A model generated the notes under the pieces. That model did not search any database. It was not told the origin of the DNA and worked only from the letters and a program-made list of their open reading frames with translations. This document shows, piece after piece, positions 14,170 to 44,454 of a stretch of DNA of 64,000 bases; position 1 is the stretch's first letter, and every line of letters begins with the position of its first letter. The position numbers and the translations under genes are program-made. This DNA is from Babylonia areolata. Lineage: Eukaryota; Mollusca; Gastropoda; Neogastropoda; Buccinidae. The stretch lies in the NCBI RefSeq assembly GCF_041734735.1, contig NC_134895.1, forward strand, positions 9,178,733 to 9,242,732. Reading direction: 5' to 3'.

Positions 14170-17100
14170 CAACAGTATCCCACAATAAAAAAACAACAAC
14201 AGAAACCAGAATTAAAATGACTTCTTTCAGCATCACGAATGTGTTTGCTTCACAGACCAGAAAACAGGGTGGCCCTGTCCCTGTCGGTGGCTGTCTCTCT
14301 GTCGTGTCTGGCGGTGATGCGGGCCGGAGGCCTGGCTGACAGAACGAAGCGATGTCTGATGGTGGCAGCTCTGGCCTGCGTGTACCTGTCCAAGGCGGCG
14401 TCAGGGTCCCTGTTTCTGCCAGGGGGTTCACTGTTATGGCTGTCCGCCCAGTAAGTCATCTTCTTCCTCTTCTTCTTCCTTTTCTTCCTTCTCTTCTTGT
14501 TCTTCCTCCTTTTTGACTCATTTGTGTAAACAAAGTGAGTCTATGTTTTAACCCGGTGTTCGGTTGTCTGTGAGTGTGTGTGTGTGTCTGTGTGTGTCTG
14601 TGTGTCCGTGGTAAACTTTAACATTGACATTTTCTCTGCAAATACTTTGTCAGTTGACACCAAATTAGGCATAAAAATAGGAAAAATTCAGTTCTTTCCA
14701 GTCATTTTGTTTGAAACAATATTGCACCTCTGGGATGGAAATGAAGCCTAATTATATGCAAACTGCATTTACTATTATATTTATATTTTTTGTATTCTCG
14801 AAACTTGGCACTTTGATCTGATAATCTGACCCAACAACAAGAGCAGTCATTATTATCATTTTTTGTTCAAACAGGAACTTCTTTTGCTAAGCATGGAAGT
14901 TTTATTTATTTTGCAAACGTTTTGGTGCAGATAGTAAAGAAGGGAAATTACTCTGTAATTAATGCTAGGGGACTTAATTTGCTTTAAACTGATCTTTCTC
15001 ATCTTAAACATTACATTTTGAAATTATACTCAATACATAAAAAGCTTGGATTTTTTTAAAAGTGTATCACAAGTGAGTCTTGAAGGCTTTGCCTCTCTTG
15101 TCTTCTTTTGCATTTGTGGGCTGTAACTCTGTTGTTCACTTGTGTGTAATTGGGCTTCAATGTGTATGATCGTTTTTACCCCGCCATGAGGAAACCATAC
15201 TAAGCATATTGGTTATCTTCCCATGATTGTAAGCTGTCTCATTCTGTCAGCATTGAACATATGGTAATTATATTGTCCATTCTTTTTTTTTTTTCCCCCA
15301 GTGAAACATAATTTGTGCATTTTTTAAAGCATAATTTGAAAAGAAATTTGTTTGAGGTTGATGATTTTTTGCCAAAAATTACAAATAGTTCTAAGTCAAA
15401 GGGTTTAGTATGTATTTGTTTTCCTAAATACTTCCACAGAAATAACTCTCAGATGTTTACTAACAGGGAATGCATTGACACAATTCCTTTTTCACATTTA
15501 GAGCATGTTTGTAATACCAGCAAAAATCACAACAGTTGTCCTGTCTTTCAGGGGGGTGATGGAAGCCAGGCTTGCCTATCTCTTCACCTTCTGTCTTGTG
15601 ATACACTGCCTCAAATGGCCACACTCCACAGCTTCAGTTTCACACTCTGTCAGTGACAGTGTACCTCCGTCATCTGGCGGAACCACAACGTTTTCCTCAG
15701 CCTCTCAGGGGACTAGAAGGACTCGCCCTTCATGTCAGGACACTGATGAAGCTCACCTTCATCAACACTTTCATGGCAGCGCGACACCAAGCTCTTCTGT
15801 TGACGAGACCCGTGACGCTCTTTCATCATCGGTGACGCGTGAGCGGCACAAAGGATTGTGGGAAGGGCTACAGGGGGCGTGGCTGTGCGTGATGTGTCTG
15901 TTGGTTCGCCCGCACAATGTGGTGCAGGTGGTGCTGGTGTCAGCGATGGAGAAGCTGACGGGGGACTGTGTGTTGCCGTCGCTCTCTCTGAGGCCGTCCA
16001 CCACACTGCTGTACTGTCTGATGATGGGGCAGGCGTCCTTCTTCTTCCAAGTAGGTGTCCTCGCCAGCTGGTGGCGGTGGTGGTGGTGGTGTTTTGACTC
16101 CCACAGGTTGATTAAGAGTGTTTGTATCAATCCTGAATTGAAAACTCCCACATGTCGATAACGAGTGTTTGTATTTATCCTGAATTGAAAAGACTCCCAC
16201 ATGTTGATAACAAATATGTGTATTAATTAATCTTGAATTGAAGACTCCCACAGGTTGATTAAGAGTGTTTGTATCAATCCTGAATTGAAAACTCCCACAT
16301 GTCGATAACGAGTGTTTGTATTTATCCTGAATTGAAAAGACTCCCACATGTTGATAACGAGTATTTGTATAAACTCCCACATGTTGATAACAAGTGTTTG
16401 TATTAATCCTGAATTGAAAAGACTCCCACAGGTTGATTAAGAGTGTTTGTATTTATCCTGAATTGAAAAGACTCCCACATGTTGATAACGAGTATTTGTA
16501 TAAACTCCCACATGTTGATAACAAGTGTTTGTATTAATCCTGAATTGAAAAGACTCCCACAGGTTGATTACAAGTGTTTGTATTAATCCTGAATTGAAAA
16601 GACTCCCACATGTTGATAATAAGTGTTTGTATAAACTCCCACATCTTGATAACAAGTGTTTGTATTAATCCTGAATCGAAGAGACTCACATGTTGATAAC
16701 AAGTGTTTGTATTAATCCTGAATTGAAGAGACTCTCACATGTTGATAACAAGTGTTTGTATTAATCCTGAATCGAAGAGACTCCCACATGTTGATAACAA
16801 GTGTTTGTATTAATCCTGAATCGAAGAGACTCCCACATATTGATAATGAGTGTTTGTATTAATCCTGAATCGAAGAGACTCTCACATGTTGATAACAAGT
16901 GTTTGTATTAATCCTGAATTGAAAAGACTCTCACATGTTGATAATGAGTGTTTGTATTAATCCTGAATTGAAAAGACTCTCACATGTTGATAACAAGTGT
17001 TTGTATTCATCCTGAATTGAAAAGACTCCCACATGTTGATAATAAGTGTTTGTATCAGTCCTGATTTGAAAAGACACCCACATGTTGATAACAAGTGTTT

Positions 17101-20100
17101 GTATTAATCCTGAATTGAAAAGACTCCCACATATTGATAACAAGTGTTTGTGTTAATCCTGATTTGAAAAGACACCCACATGTTGATAACAAGTGTTTGT
17201 ATTCATCTTGAATTGAAAAGACTCTCACATGTTGATAATGAGTGTTTATGCTAATCCTGAATTGAAAAGACTCCCTCAGATTGACAAGTGTTTGTATTTA
17301 TCCTGAAAAGACTCCACATTGATAATGAGTGTTTGTATTAATACTGAATTGAAAAGACTCCCACAGATTGATGAGTGGTGGTATCAATCCTGAATTGAAA
17401 AGACTCCTACATGTTAACATGTGTTTGTATTAATCCTGAATTGAAAAGACTCCTACATGTTGATAACAAATATGTGTATTAATTAATCCTGAATTGAAGA
17501 CTCCCTCAGGTTGATGGGTGTTTGCAATAATCCTGATTCTTTTCAGGGCTGTTGTCTTATTGTTGTAATGACCTGGACATTTTATCCTGCAGTTGTCGTT
17601 ACAAAGACTTTTTTTTTCAGGGCAACTCCAACAGCCTGAGCACAGTGGACGTGTCAGCCGGCCTGACAGCACTGGTGGATTACCAGCCAGTTGTTATCGG
17701 CCTTCAGATCGCCATGACAACCTATGGCGGCATCGTCTTTTGGTTGCTGTCCTGTCTCAAGTACGTCACCATTGACGCGACACTCCACCCCCGTCAGTAC
17801 AGGTAACTGCATGTGAGCGTTTTGTCAGTTTACGTGTTGCGTGAATCAGCCAAGTGTTTAAAGCACTGGACTTTCAATCTGATGGTCCTGGTTTCGAATC
17901 CTGGTTTTGACGGGTGCAATAGCCGAATGGTTAAAGCGTTGGACTTTCAATCTGAGGGTCCCGATTTCCAATCTCGGTAACGGCGCCTCGTGGGTAAAGG
18001 GTGGAGATTTTTCCAATCTCCCAGGTCAACATATGTGCAGACCTGCTTGTGCCTGAACCCCCTTCATGTCTTTACGCAAGCAGAAGATGAAATACGCACG
18101 TTAAAGATCCTGTAATCCATGTCAGCATTTGGTGGGTTATGGAAACAAGAACATACCCAACAAACACCTTCCCAAAAATGGAGTGTGGTTGCCTACATGG
18201 CGGGGTAAAAACTGTCATACCCGTAAAAGCCCACTCGTGTACAAACGAGTGAATGTGGGAGTTGCAGCCCACGAACGTAGGAGAAGAAGAATCCTGGTTT
18301 TGGAGCCTACCGTATTAAAGGTGAAGATTTTTGCAGTCTTATTGGTGTGCAGACATGCTTGTGCCTGAACCCCCTTCATGTGTTCACACATGTACAAGAT
18401 CAGATATGCATGTTGAAGATTCTGTTACCCATGTCAGTGTTCAGTGTGCAGAAGAAACAAGAACATATCCAGCATGCGCACCTGTAGGAAACGGGAGTAT
18501 GGTTGCATAAATGTTAGGGTGAAATTGGTCATACACATGAAAACCAACTTGTACACATGAGTGAGCATGAGAGTTGCAGCCCACGTCAAAGAAGATGCAC
18601 CATCATCACACACACAAAAAGAACAGTAGATTTTAATCATTTGGTTTGAAATGTTCAGCATTATCCCAACAAATTTCATTTTGAAACAATCTTTTCTGTC
18701 CTTTATTTTTGATAAAGTCAAGACCACTTTAAGTGAAAGAATGTAAATGAAAAAAAAAAGTGGTGAGTATACAGTATGCTGAAAAACTACTTGATCAACA
18801 CTAACAAACTTATAATGTACAAACAATAGGAATCATTTTTTAAGTAATACATAAAAGAACTATGAAAGGAAGTAGAATATCCATTATTTCTGATTAAGCA
18901 AAGACCATTTTGAGTAAAAGACACCACAAAATCAAAATATGGGATGTCTATAGTATGCTGAAAACTATTTATCTCAACACTAACAAACTGACAGTGTACA
19001 AACACAAGAATCATTCCTAAAGTGACACCAAAAAATGCACCAAAATCTCTTTATTCTGATTAGTCATTCTTTAAGTAACACACAATTAATATACTGAAAT
19101 CTCTTAATTCTGATTAGTCATTCTGTAAGTAACACACAATTGATGTACTGAAATCTCTTAATTCTGATTAACTAATAAGCAGCATGTGCAAAAGCAGCTT
19201 CTGAAAGAATATACAAGACGGCAGAATTGTAGTCTCTAAGTCAGTAATAATTGTATAAAAATATGTTTTATACAGGTTTCATACTGAGTCATGAAAATCT
19301 GGAAAAGTCTTGGAAAAATGAGAGAACCATTTCAGGGCTGGAAAATTCTTGGAAAAATATGTTTGCCCTTCAGAATCTGGGAAAGGCTTGGAATCTAAAT
19401 AAAACCCTTGACCAGTGCAATTCAGCAAAGAGTTTAATACATCTAAAAAAAACGACACCAGGATATCTGCCAATTTTCTTTCATCAGTGGTGTGGCAGAT
19501 GCCTTTTAAAAAAAAAAATATTCAGTTTGGGTTTTTTGTTTGGAATGGAACATTTTCCAGTCTGGTGTGGAAAATGTCTGGTAAAAAGTACTGAGTTTTG
19601 TTTGGTCAAACATCTTTGGGAACTCTGACAACATAAAAGTATCCATCCATTGAAATTTTAAAATCTTGTTTGACAGTTTACAGAAAGCTGTCAAAATGTT
19701 GCAGATTACATAAAGCTGTTACGTAAAGTTGTTGACAGGTTACAGACAGGTCACATGCAGGTGTTGACTGGTCATGGAAAGCTGTTGAAAGTTTACAAAA
19801 AGTTGTTGATTGGTTACAAAAAGCTATCGATGGGTTACAGAGAGCTGTTGACAGGTTACAGACTGCTGTTCAAAGGTTACAGACTGCTGTTAAGTGGTTA
19901 TAGAAAGCTGTTGAAAGCTTATGGAAAGCTGTCGACCGGTTACAGAAAGCTGTTGATGGGTTACAGAAAGCTGTTGGCAGGTTATAGAATGCTGTCAACA
20001 GGTTCATACAGACAGCTGTTGACAGGTGTTAAAAAACTCAAAAGGTTAGACATCTGTTGACAGGTTACAGCTGTTGACAGGTTAAAGAAAACCATTGAAA

Positions 20101-20488
20101 GCTTACACAAAGTTGTTGACCGGTTACAGAAAGTTGTTGACAGGTTACAGGAAACCGTCAACAGGCTACAGACAGCCATTGACAGGTTGCAGACAGACGT
20201 CGACAGGTAACAGACAGCCATCGACAAGACTACAGACAGCCGTTGACGTGTTGCAGGTTGTCAGAGGCCTACAGGGACGTGTGCAGCGCTGCCCTGGTGA
20301 CACGAGCTGTGCCGCTTGCAGTGTACACGGTGCTGACGACGGCCATGAGGTACCACCTGTTTGTGTGGACAGTCTTTTCCCCAAAACTGCTGTACGAGGG
20401 CACGCTCACCCTCCTCCTCACCCCCTTTGCATTGGGCAGTCTGCTGCTGTCCCATGTGTGGAGAAATGATGGCAAGGAGAAACTGTAG
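1..20488 (+). CDS. PIGG: GPI ethanolamine-phosphate transferase 2 (PIGG), 3' twelve exons, 5' end outside window
   Basis: Visible coding exons are 1-132, 808-996, 3642-3783, 5851-6057, 8938-9116, 9920-10195, 12827-13177, 13753-13910, 14256-14450, 15552-16050, 17621-17802 and 20257-20488. They sum to 2742 nt with consistent phases and end at a TAG. Known of the family: an ER-membrane enzyme that, with PIGF, adds ethanolamine phosphate to the second mannose of GPI anchors. Exons 1-4 encode the alkaline-phosphatase-like lumenal domain, with [15 protein letters not shown] and [12 protein letters not shown] as metal-site motifs. Exon 6 onward is the polytopic membrane region, with [11 protein letters not shown], LFxRPHN-like [26 protein letters not shown] and [17 protein letters not shown], all close to human PIGG. 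The N-terminal part of the enzyme lies before the window. Exon 5 is shorter than the human counterpart. Most introns carry a minisatellite at their 3' end. Confidence 0.95.
808..996 (+). CDS. PIGG: PIGG exon b
   Basis: The acceptor is TTCTGGCAG and the donor GTACAT, phase 0 at both ends. It encodes [21 protein letters not shown] and [16 protein letters not shown], matching the catalytic metal-ligand region of human PIGG. Confidence 0.93.
1110..3620 (+). repeat. Minisatellite filling PIGG intron 2
   Basis: The array runs from about 110 bp after exon b to about 20 bp before exon c. The proximal part uses CACACCATGGCACAGCACAG-type units that alternate with ATTGCAACACATCA segments. The distal part settles into a 34-bp unit around CACACCATGACACAGCACAG. 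A higher-order copy of about 394 bp is visible, with 2561-2954 repeated from 2955. Some units carry GTGTGCAG|GTCAC, resembling the real acceptor GTGCGTGCAG|GAC of exon c. Long open frames here on both strands are repeat artefacts. Confidence 0.95.
3642..3783 (+). CDS. PIGG: PIGG exon c
   Basis: It encodes [24 protein letters not shown] and [14 protein letters not shown], the conserved GDHG..GxHG metal-binding loop. The acceptor GTGCGTGCAG keeps frame with exon b (phase 0). The donor is GTCAGT, phase 1. An upstream AG at 3618-3619 is an alternative acceptor but fits the human alignment less well. Confidence 0.9.
4262..5800 (+). repeat. 54-bp minisatellite in PIGG intron 3 carrying AG|GTGAGA in each unit
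   Basis: There are about 28 units of roughly 54 bp built on CACTGACTGTGTCAACAG followed by GTGAGAATTGTGACAGAATG. Every typical unit has CAACAG|GTGAGA, a combined acceptor-like and donor-like site. The array stops about 50 bp before exon d, whose own junction reads CTGACAG|GTGAGAAG, so the repeat resembles the junction beside it. Confidence 0.93.
5851..6057 (+). CDS. PIGG: PIGG exon d
   Basis: It encodes [32 protein letters not shown] and [17 protein letters not shown], matching human QTDVAATLAIALGLPIP and LHLNTVQLSKLLQENV. Both ends are phase 1. The exon begins with GTGAGAAG straight after CAG, so its start looks like a 5' splice site as well as an exon start. Confidence 0.92.
6283..6486 (+). 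mobile_element. SINE B, 5' part of a copy split by a later insertion (rest at 7950-8085)
   Basis: It contains the family core GGTGGTCTGGACACTAGTCA, AGATGAGACGATAA, GCAGCATGCACTTAGC and AACAAAAGGGTTGT, shared with copies at 29442, 58135 (reverse) and 60683. The tRNA-like head is missing here. The copy resumes at 7950 with ACGCTCTCCCTGAGGAGAGT and the tail. Confidence 0.8.
6597..7157 (-). mobile_element. LINE reverse-transcriptase fragment
   Basis: A 186-residue open frame has [17 protein letters not shown] (the LSPxLF-type box), [16 protein letters not shown] (catalytic FADD), [14 protein letters not shown] and [14 protein letters not shown]. These are non-LTR reverse-transcriptase motifs 4 to 7. 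Upstream fingers and a full C-terminus are absent, so it is a relic truncated at both ends inside PIGG intron 4. The clade was not determined. Confidence 0.85.
7416..7465. repeat. (TA)n microsatellite
   Basis: A pure TA tract of about 50 bp lies inside the inverted-repeat unit. AG-rich and ATGT-rich low-complexity sequence surrounds it. Confidence 0.95.
7950..8085 (+). mobile_element. SINE B 3' part with (AATAC)n tail
   Basis: It contains the family 3' end CTCTCCCTGAGGAGAGTAGC, CCGAATTTCATACAG and AAATCTGTTGTGACGAAAG. It runs into a pentanucleotide AATAC expansion at about 8024-8076. It is the continuation of the copy interrupted at 6487. Confidence 0.8.
8200..8925 (+). repeat. Minisatellite in PIGG intron 4 with repeated TTTCAG|ATG
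   Basis: Compound units alternate ATGTTTCAGATGCAGCCTAT, CACCTAAATC and ATGATTCAGATCTA. Each block carries a TTTCAG acceptor-like hexamer. The final block, CAGCCTATCACCTGTATCAT, runs directly into the functional acceptor CCCTGTCAG of exon e at 8936-8937. Confidence 0.92.
8938..9116 (+). CDS. PIGG: PIGG exon e
   Basis: It encodes [20 protein letters not shown] and [16 protein letters not shown], aligning with human LGSKVLRQYLDALKTL and AQYDIYSMMVG. The start is set by CCCTGTCAG and phase 1 from exon d. The donor is GTGGGT, phase 0. The segment before GNRVL is shorter than in human, so the start is less certain than the rest. Confidence 0.8.
9130..9510 (+). repeat. (TG)n and (AG)n compound microsatellite, PIGG intron 5
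   Basis: Blocks of TG alternate with GAGA and GGGAGGGAGAGAGTATG about six times, giving a loose tandem unit of about 50-70 bp just after the exon e donor. Confidence 0.93.
9920..10195 (+). CDS. PIGG: PIGG exon f
   Basis: It encodes the first strongly hydrophobic segments of the membrane domain: [40 protein letters not shown] and [10 protein letters not shown]. The acceptor is TTGTCCTTGCAG and the donor GTTTGT, phase 0 at both ends. Confidence 0.88.
10340..11380. repeat. Dispersed-repeat material in PIGG intron 6
   Basis: The stretch holds GGCCTTGACCTTTGACTTCT and several GACCTTTGACC and ACCAAGTTTG motifs. This style of non-coding repeat is common in molluscs and echinoderms (recalled, not searched). 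Its right end, 11253-11380, matches element E near 14515 and 26779: AGAAAATG, a CA tract, then GACTCACTTTGTTTATAC. No coding potential was seen. Confidence 0.5.
11472..12840 (+). repeat. 43-bp minisatellite of the PIGG intron 6/exon 7 splice junction
   Basis: About 32 units of 43 bp read GTGTCCCTGTTGTCTATGTT, CCAG, then GGAGAGGGGAGAGCGTGGA. The last unit contains the functional acceptor at 12825-12826 and the first codons of exon g. Each unit therefore repeats a pyrimidine-rich tract, an AG and about 20 bp of exon start. Variants are TTCCAGGATG, TTCCAGGAAG and TTTCAGAAAG. Confidence 0.96.
12827..13177 (+). CDS. PIGG: PIGG exon g
   Basis: It encodes [20 protein letters not shown] and [20 protein letters not shown], matching human [19 protein letters not shown], then a Pro/Ser/Gly-rich loop ending EQDEVFGDE before GTAGGA. 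Phase 0 at both ends. Its first seven codons lie in the last unit of the upstream minisatellite, so several identical-looking acceptors precede it. Confidence 0.88.
13360..13620 (+). repeat. (TG)n tract, PIGG intron 7
   Basis: Interrupted TG repeats occupy most of the 575-bp intron. Nothing else was recognised in it. Confidence 0.93.
13753..13910 (+). CDS. PIGG: PIGG exon h
   Basis: It encodes [20 protein letters not shown], aligning with human ACCRLLRSLNQTGVQW, then [10 protein letters not shown]. The acceptor is GTCTTGTCAG and the donor a perfect GTGAGT, phase 2. Confidence 0.92.
14256..14450 (+). CDS. PIGG: PIGG exon i
   Basis: It encodes [20 protein letters not shown] and [20 protein letters not shown], membrane segments equivalent to the human RAAIGSVRFPW region. 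The acceptor is TTGCTTCACAG and the donor GTAAGT. It enters and leaves in phase 2. The short intron before it is mostly (CA)n at about 14100-14165. Confidence 0.9.
14515..15079 (+). mobile_element. Element E: non-autonomous DNA transposon with ACTCACTTGTG ends
   Basis: Left end GACTCATTTGTGTAAAC and right end CACAAGTGAGTC are inverted. The left end also folds on itself, since CACTTGTGTAAACAAAGTG-type sequence follows in other copies. The body contains ACTTTAACATTGACATTTTC, GACACCAAATTAGGCA and TTACTCTGTAATTAATGC. An inverted copy at 26295-26779 shares the body with an internal deletion. No coding sequence was seen. Confidence 0.75.
15115..15205 (-). mobile_element. SINE A fragment (3' part)
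   Basis: Diverged reverse copy of the SINE A tail: GTGGGCTGTAACTCTG, TTGGGCTTCAATGTGTATGA and TTTTTACCCCGCCATG. It lies next to element E in PIGG intron 9. Confidence 0.65.
15552..16050 (+). CDS. PIGG: PIGG exon j
   Basis: This is the longest exon. It encodes [20 protein letters not shown] (human IIEARFVYVFVLGILF), a Ser/Thr-rich loop, [20 protein letters not shown] (human LLFRPHNLPVLAFSLL) and [17 protein letters not shown] (human HYWFGQAFFYFQ). The acceptor is CCTGTCTTTCAG and the donor GTAGGT, phase 0. Confidence 0.94.
16095..17530 (+). repeat. About 49-bp minisatellite filling PIGG intron 10
   Basis: About 28 units centre on TTAATCCTGAATTGAAAAGA, CTCCCACATG and TTGATAACAAGTGTTTGTA. The array starts about 45 bp after the exon j donor and ends about 90 bp before exon k. 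The last partial unit, AATCCTGATTCTTTTCAGGG, carries an acceptor-like TTTTCAG about 74 bp upstream of the one used. Confidence 0.94.
17621..17802 (+). CDS. PIGG: PIGG exon k
   Basis: It encodes [20 protein letters not shown] and [20 protein letters not shown], almost identical in layout to human GNSNNIATVDISAGFVGL. The acceptor is TTTTTTTTCAG and the donor GTAACT, phase 2. Confidence 0.95.
17846..18590 (+). mobile_element. SINE A inserted into an older SINE A, with 14-bp target duplication
   Basis: An older head (AGCCAAGTGTTTAAAGCACT, then GGTTTCGAATC) is cut after box B by a complete younger copy at about 17911-18288. GAATCCTGGTTTTG at 17896-17909 recurs at 18289-18302, and the older element then continues to about 18590. 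The heads have A-box-like AGCCGAATGGTTAAAGCG and B-box GGTTCGAATC-like motifs of a tRNA. Confidence 0.85.
18690..19180. repeat. Local tandem duplications in PIGG intron 11
   Basis: A diverged block of about 160 bp (CAACACTAACAAACTTATAA, then GTACAAACAATAGG) recurs at about 18860-19020. A unit of about 54 bp (CTCTTAATTCTGATTAGTCA) follows roughly three times at 19045-19175. Confidence 0.75.
19250..19665. other. Unassigned part of PIGG intron 11
   Basis: A-rich sequence holds repeated GGAAAAATGAGAG and CTTGGAAAAAT motifs and ATTTTCCAGTCTGGTGTGGA. A 125-codon open frame shows no family signature. It looks repeat-derived. I recognise no gene. Confidence 0.3.
19670..20256 (+). repeat. 21-bp minisatellite ending in the acceptor of PIGG exon l
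   Basis: Units of about 21 bp read GCTGTTGACAGGTTACAGAAA, with two gaps. The last units read CAGACAGCCGTTGACGTGTT, then GCAG at 20253-20256, so the functional acceptor is a variant of the repeat's GTTGACAG/GTTGCAG motif. Most units have ACAG|GTTACAG. Confidence 0.92.
20257..20488 (+). CDS. PIGG: PIGG exon l, terminal coding exon
   Basis: It encodes [20 protein letters not shown] and [18 protein letters not shown], matching human [20 protein letters not shown], then a last membrane segment and WRNDGKEKL with a TAG stop. It enters in phase 2. Confidence 0.95.
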
Positions 20489-21430
20489 GCATCACTGGTG
20501 TATAGGTTCTCTGATTGTGGATACATTCCGGATGAAATTTCACAAGTTCTCTGAGTAGTGAATTTTTTGTAAATATTGGTAGATTTTTGTGTGTGTGTAT
20601 TTACTGTATTTGTAAAACAAACTGGAAAAACAACAACAACAACAACAACAAAAAAAAGTGGAGATATTTATCATTATTTATAAAAGTTGAGATTTACTGG
20701 CTTTATGAATGAGTGTGAATATTATATGTTATTATGTGTGTGATGTTGATACTTTTTTTTACATTGTTACCTTTTCAGCAAAAAAAAAAATATTTTGAGC
20801 TCAAATATATCGTTACTGAAAAATTTCAGAGACTAGTTCATGTGGTTTATTTTTGGTGTTGGTTTATGATCCCATCGTGATCAACAGTCTGTGTGTCTGT
20901 CTTCTTTCTGTAGTTTAATGTCTTGTCACTCCAAGTGATATTGGACAAAACTTTCAGTCTGTACTCATGCACATACAAACTCAGACTTATGGGGCAGCAA
21001 AAAAACAAAACAAAAAAAACAACCAAAAACAAACTCAGACTGCAAACTTCAAGAATGAATCTTTTCATCATTAAAAAAAAAAAAAAACCCTACTGTTTAC
21101 CAGCAAACTTTTTTTCTGTTATTCCTTTTTTAAAAATTATTTCATTTTATTCTTTTTTTTTCTTTTCCTTTTTTTTAAATTATTTATTTTTATTCTTTTT
21201 TTTCTTTTTTTCTTTTTTTTTTTTTTTAATGTTGCTTCACTTTTAGTTTTGTCTTCTGACTTTTCTTCAGGCAGAATGAAGATTTTGTGTTCAAGGGCTT
21301 TGCTGTGCTTTCCCTGGAGACCAGGATAAAGAAACAGAATATCAAAAACACCTTGATCTCTTATAGGAATGGAAAAAAAATCAGCCTGTCTCTGCCAAAA
21401 CTGAGATCAGAACTCTGTGAAAAAGTACTG
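20489..21430 (+). other. PIGG 3' UTR and A/T-rich downstream sequence
   Basis: There is no further coding sequence. Poly-A and poly-T tracts (20625-20660, 21060-21090, 21140-21235) dominate. ATTAAA before an A-run near 21070 is a possible polyadenylation signal, but none is decisive. Confidence 0.45.
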
Positions 21431-21945
21431 CAGCATTAGAAAGGCCAATCCTGAAAATCCATCGACAAGCGCTTGTCACCAAATCTGGGATTCTAAATTA
21501 TATATTGGCTTCCTGTCTCACACAGAATAAAGTATAAGATCAGCACTCTATGTAATAAATGTATTCACAAATCTGTCCCTTCCTATCTTTGTGGCTGCCT
21601 TCACCTCTACACTCCATCTCGCTCCCTATGATCGGCTTAAGATCCACTCTGTTAACACATACCCAGATTCAAACACTCCACTGTCGGCCACCACTCTTTC
21701 TCTGTCTCTGGACCTTGCATTTGGAATAAACTTCCTCTTTTGCTTCGTCAGGTCTCCGCACTCAGCTCTTTCAAGTCTGGCCTTAAAACCCACCTGTTTC
21801 CATGATAGCCTCCCTCGCCTGCCTCTTCCTTGACTTCAGTTTCAGAGTTGTGCATGCATGTGAATGACTGGTGTGAAAGCACTTAGATTTGTCTCTGCAC
21901 AAGATTCAGCGGTATATAACTACTATCATTATTATTATTTATATA
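21430..21945 (+). mobile_element. LINE 3' fragment, CR1/L2-like C-terminus of ORF2
   Basis: Across shifting frames it reads LPVSHRIKYKISTLCNKCI, KSVPSYLCG, FSVSGPCIWNKLPLLLRQV and SFKSGLKTHLF. This is the typical tail LPxxxRIxFKI..YK..P.YL and PxLWNxLPxxLR.S.FK..LKTHLF of CR1/L2-type LINEs. Stops and shifts mark it as a dead 5'-truncated copy. It ends in an ATT-rich tail. TTTGTCTCTGCACA in its 3' end recurs at about 28410. Confidence 0.75.
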
Positions 21946-22683
21946 TTTGCTATTGTCACAAAACATGAATAAACAAACATTAAAAGTTTATCCAAAAAAC
22001 GAAAAAGAAAAGAAAAAAGAAACAAATTGAATTCAACAGAATGTGCGGTATCATGACCATCACTCTTCAAACTGGGGATAAACAGATACCACCACCCATT
22101 CTCCAAACAACAACAACAATGTACAAATGATATGTATTTTCTGACAGAGGCCTGGTCATCTTAAATTGTGACGCATCTCGACAGCGGTGGGATAAGTGCT
22201 CCACTGATGGCATCATCAGAACTGATTTCATACAAAGATATTTACTCCAAAATACACTTGTTACATATACAGACACATATACCTCATAACCGTTCATGAG
22301 CACAGCACCATACAATCCTGTTTATGCATGAAAATACAATAGAACATTCTATTCATCTGCAATAATTCAATACAATCCTCTTGCAATCAATCCCTTCTGA
22401 AAATTTTATCATTATAAAAATGTAAGCTGCTGTTTTGCCCCTGTGCACTCTACGGTATCATACAGACCGGAAAAAACGGAGAAAAAAAGAAGAAAGACAG
22501 GTATGAGGTAGCAGGAGAGGTGATAAAGGGGGTGAGGGAATACAGTGTAAGTAGAAATAAAGCTACAAAAATCTGTGTATCATAGAATAACGGATTTCCA
22601 GAACAACCAATACTGATCACAAGAGCATTATTCGTTTTAACAGCTGCAGCTGTGGAAGACACATAACGACGTTTTGGAGACTG

Positions 22684-44218
<21,535 letters not shown>

Positions 44219-44245
44219 TGAATACCGTACAGTGATGTCCCTTGT

Positions 44246-44278
44246 TGCGCATGCGTTCTCAGTTGCTGAGTTATAAAA
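44246..44278. promoter_or_regulatory. Shared promoter of dehydrogenase gene and HCCS: NRF1-like site and TATA-like box
   Basis: TGCGCATGCG at 44246-44255 is the NRF1 palindrome. TATAAAA at 44272-44278 points toward HCCS, with an expected start near 44305. NRF1 drives many nuclear genes for mitochondrial proteins, which suits HCCS. The site is only 28 bp upstream of the chosen dehydrogenase ATG, so the transcripts may have overlapping 5' ends. Confidence 0.55.
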
Positions 44279-44304
44279 AGTGGACGAATACGCAACACCG
44301 GAAC

Positions 44305-44454
44305 ACACATGCATCAAGTAGAGAGGTCAAGGGGAAATTCATGCTTCAGACACAAGGGAAGAGGGACGTGTAGTCGAAGACTGTCGAAGTAACGTCGTTC
44401 TTTGAGAGTTTGGTTTGATCTGGTCGGTTGTGATAAAGTCATCAGACACAGAGG
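44305..44454 (+). other. HCCS: HCCS 5' UTR exon (inferred)
   Basis: Non-coding sequence after the TATA-like box ends at a perfect GTAAGT donor (44455-44460). The coding exon begins at 45860. The 5' end is inferred from TATA spacing and is approximate. Confidence 0.5.

Noticed and set aside
17912-17985. tRNA gene candidate (A-box and B-box present)
   Set aside because: It is the head of SINE A, repeated at 27945, 37040, 38086 (reverse) and 54489 with the same non-tRNA body attached. Pairing of the arms is imperfect.
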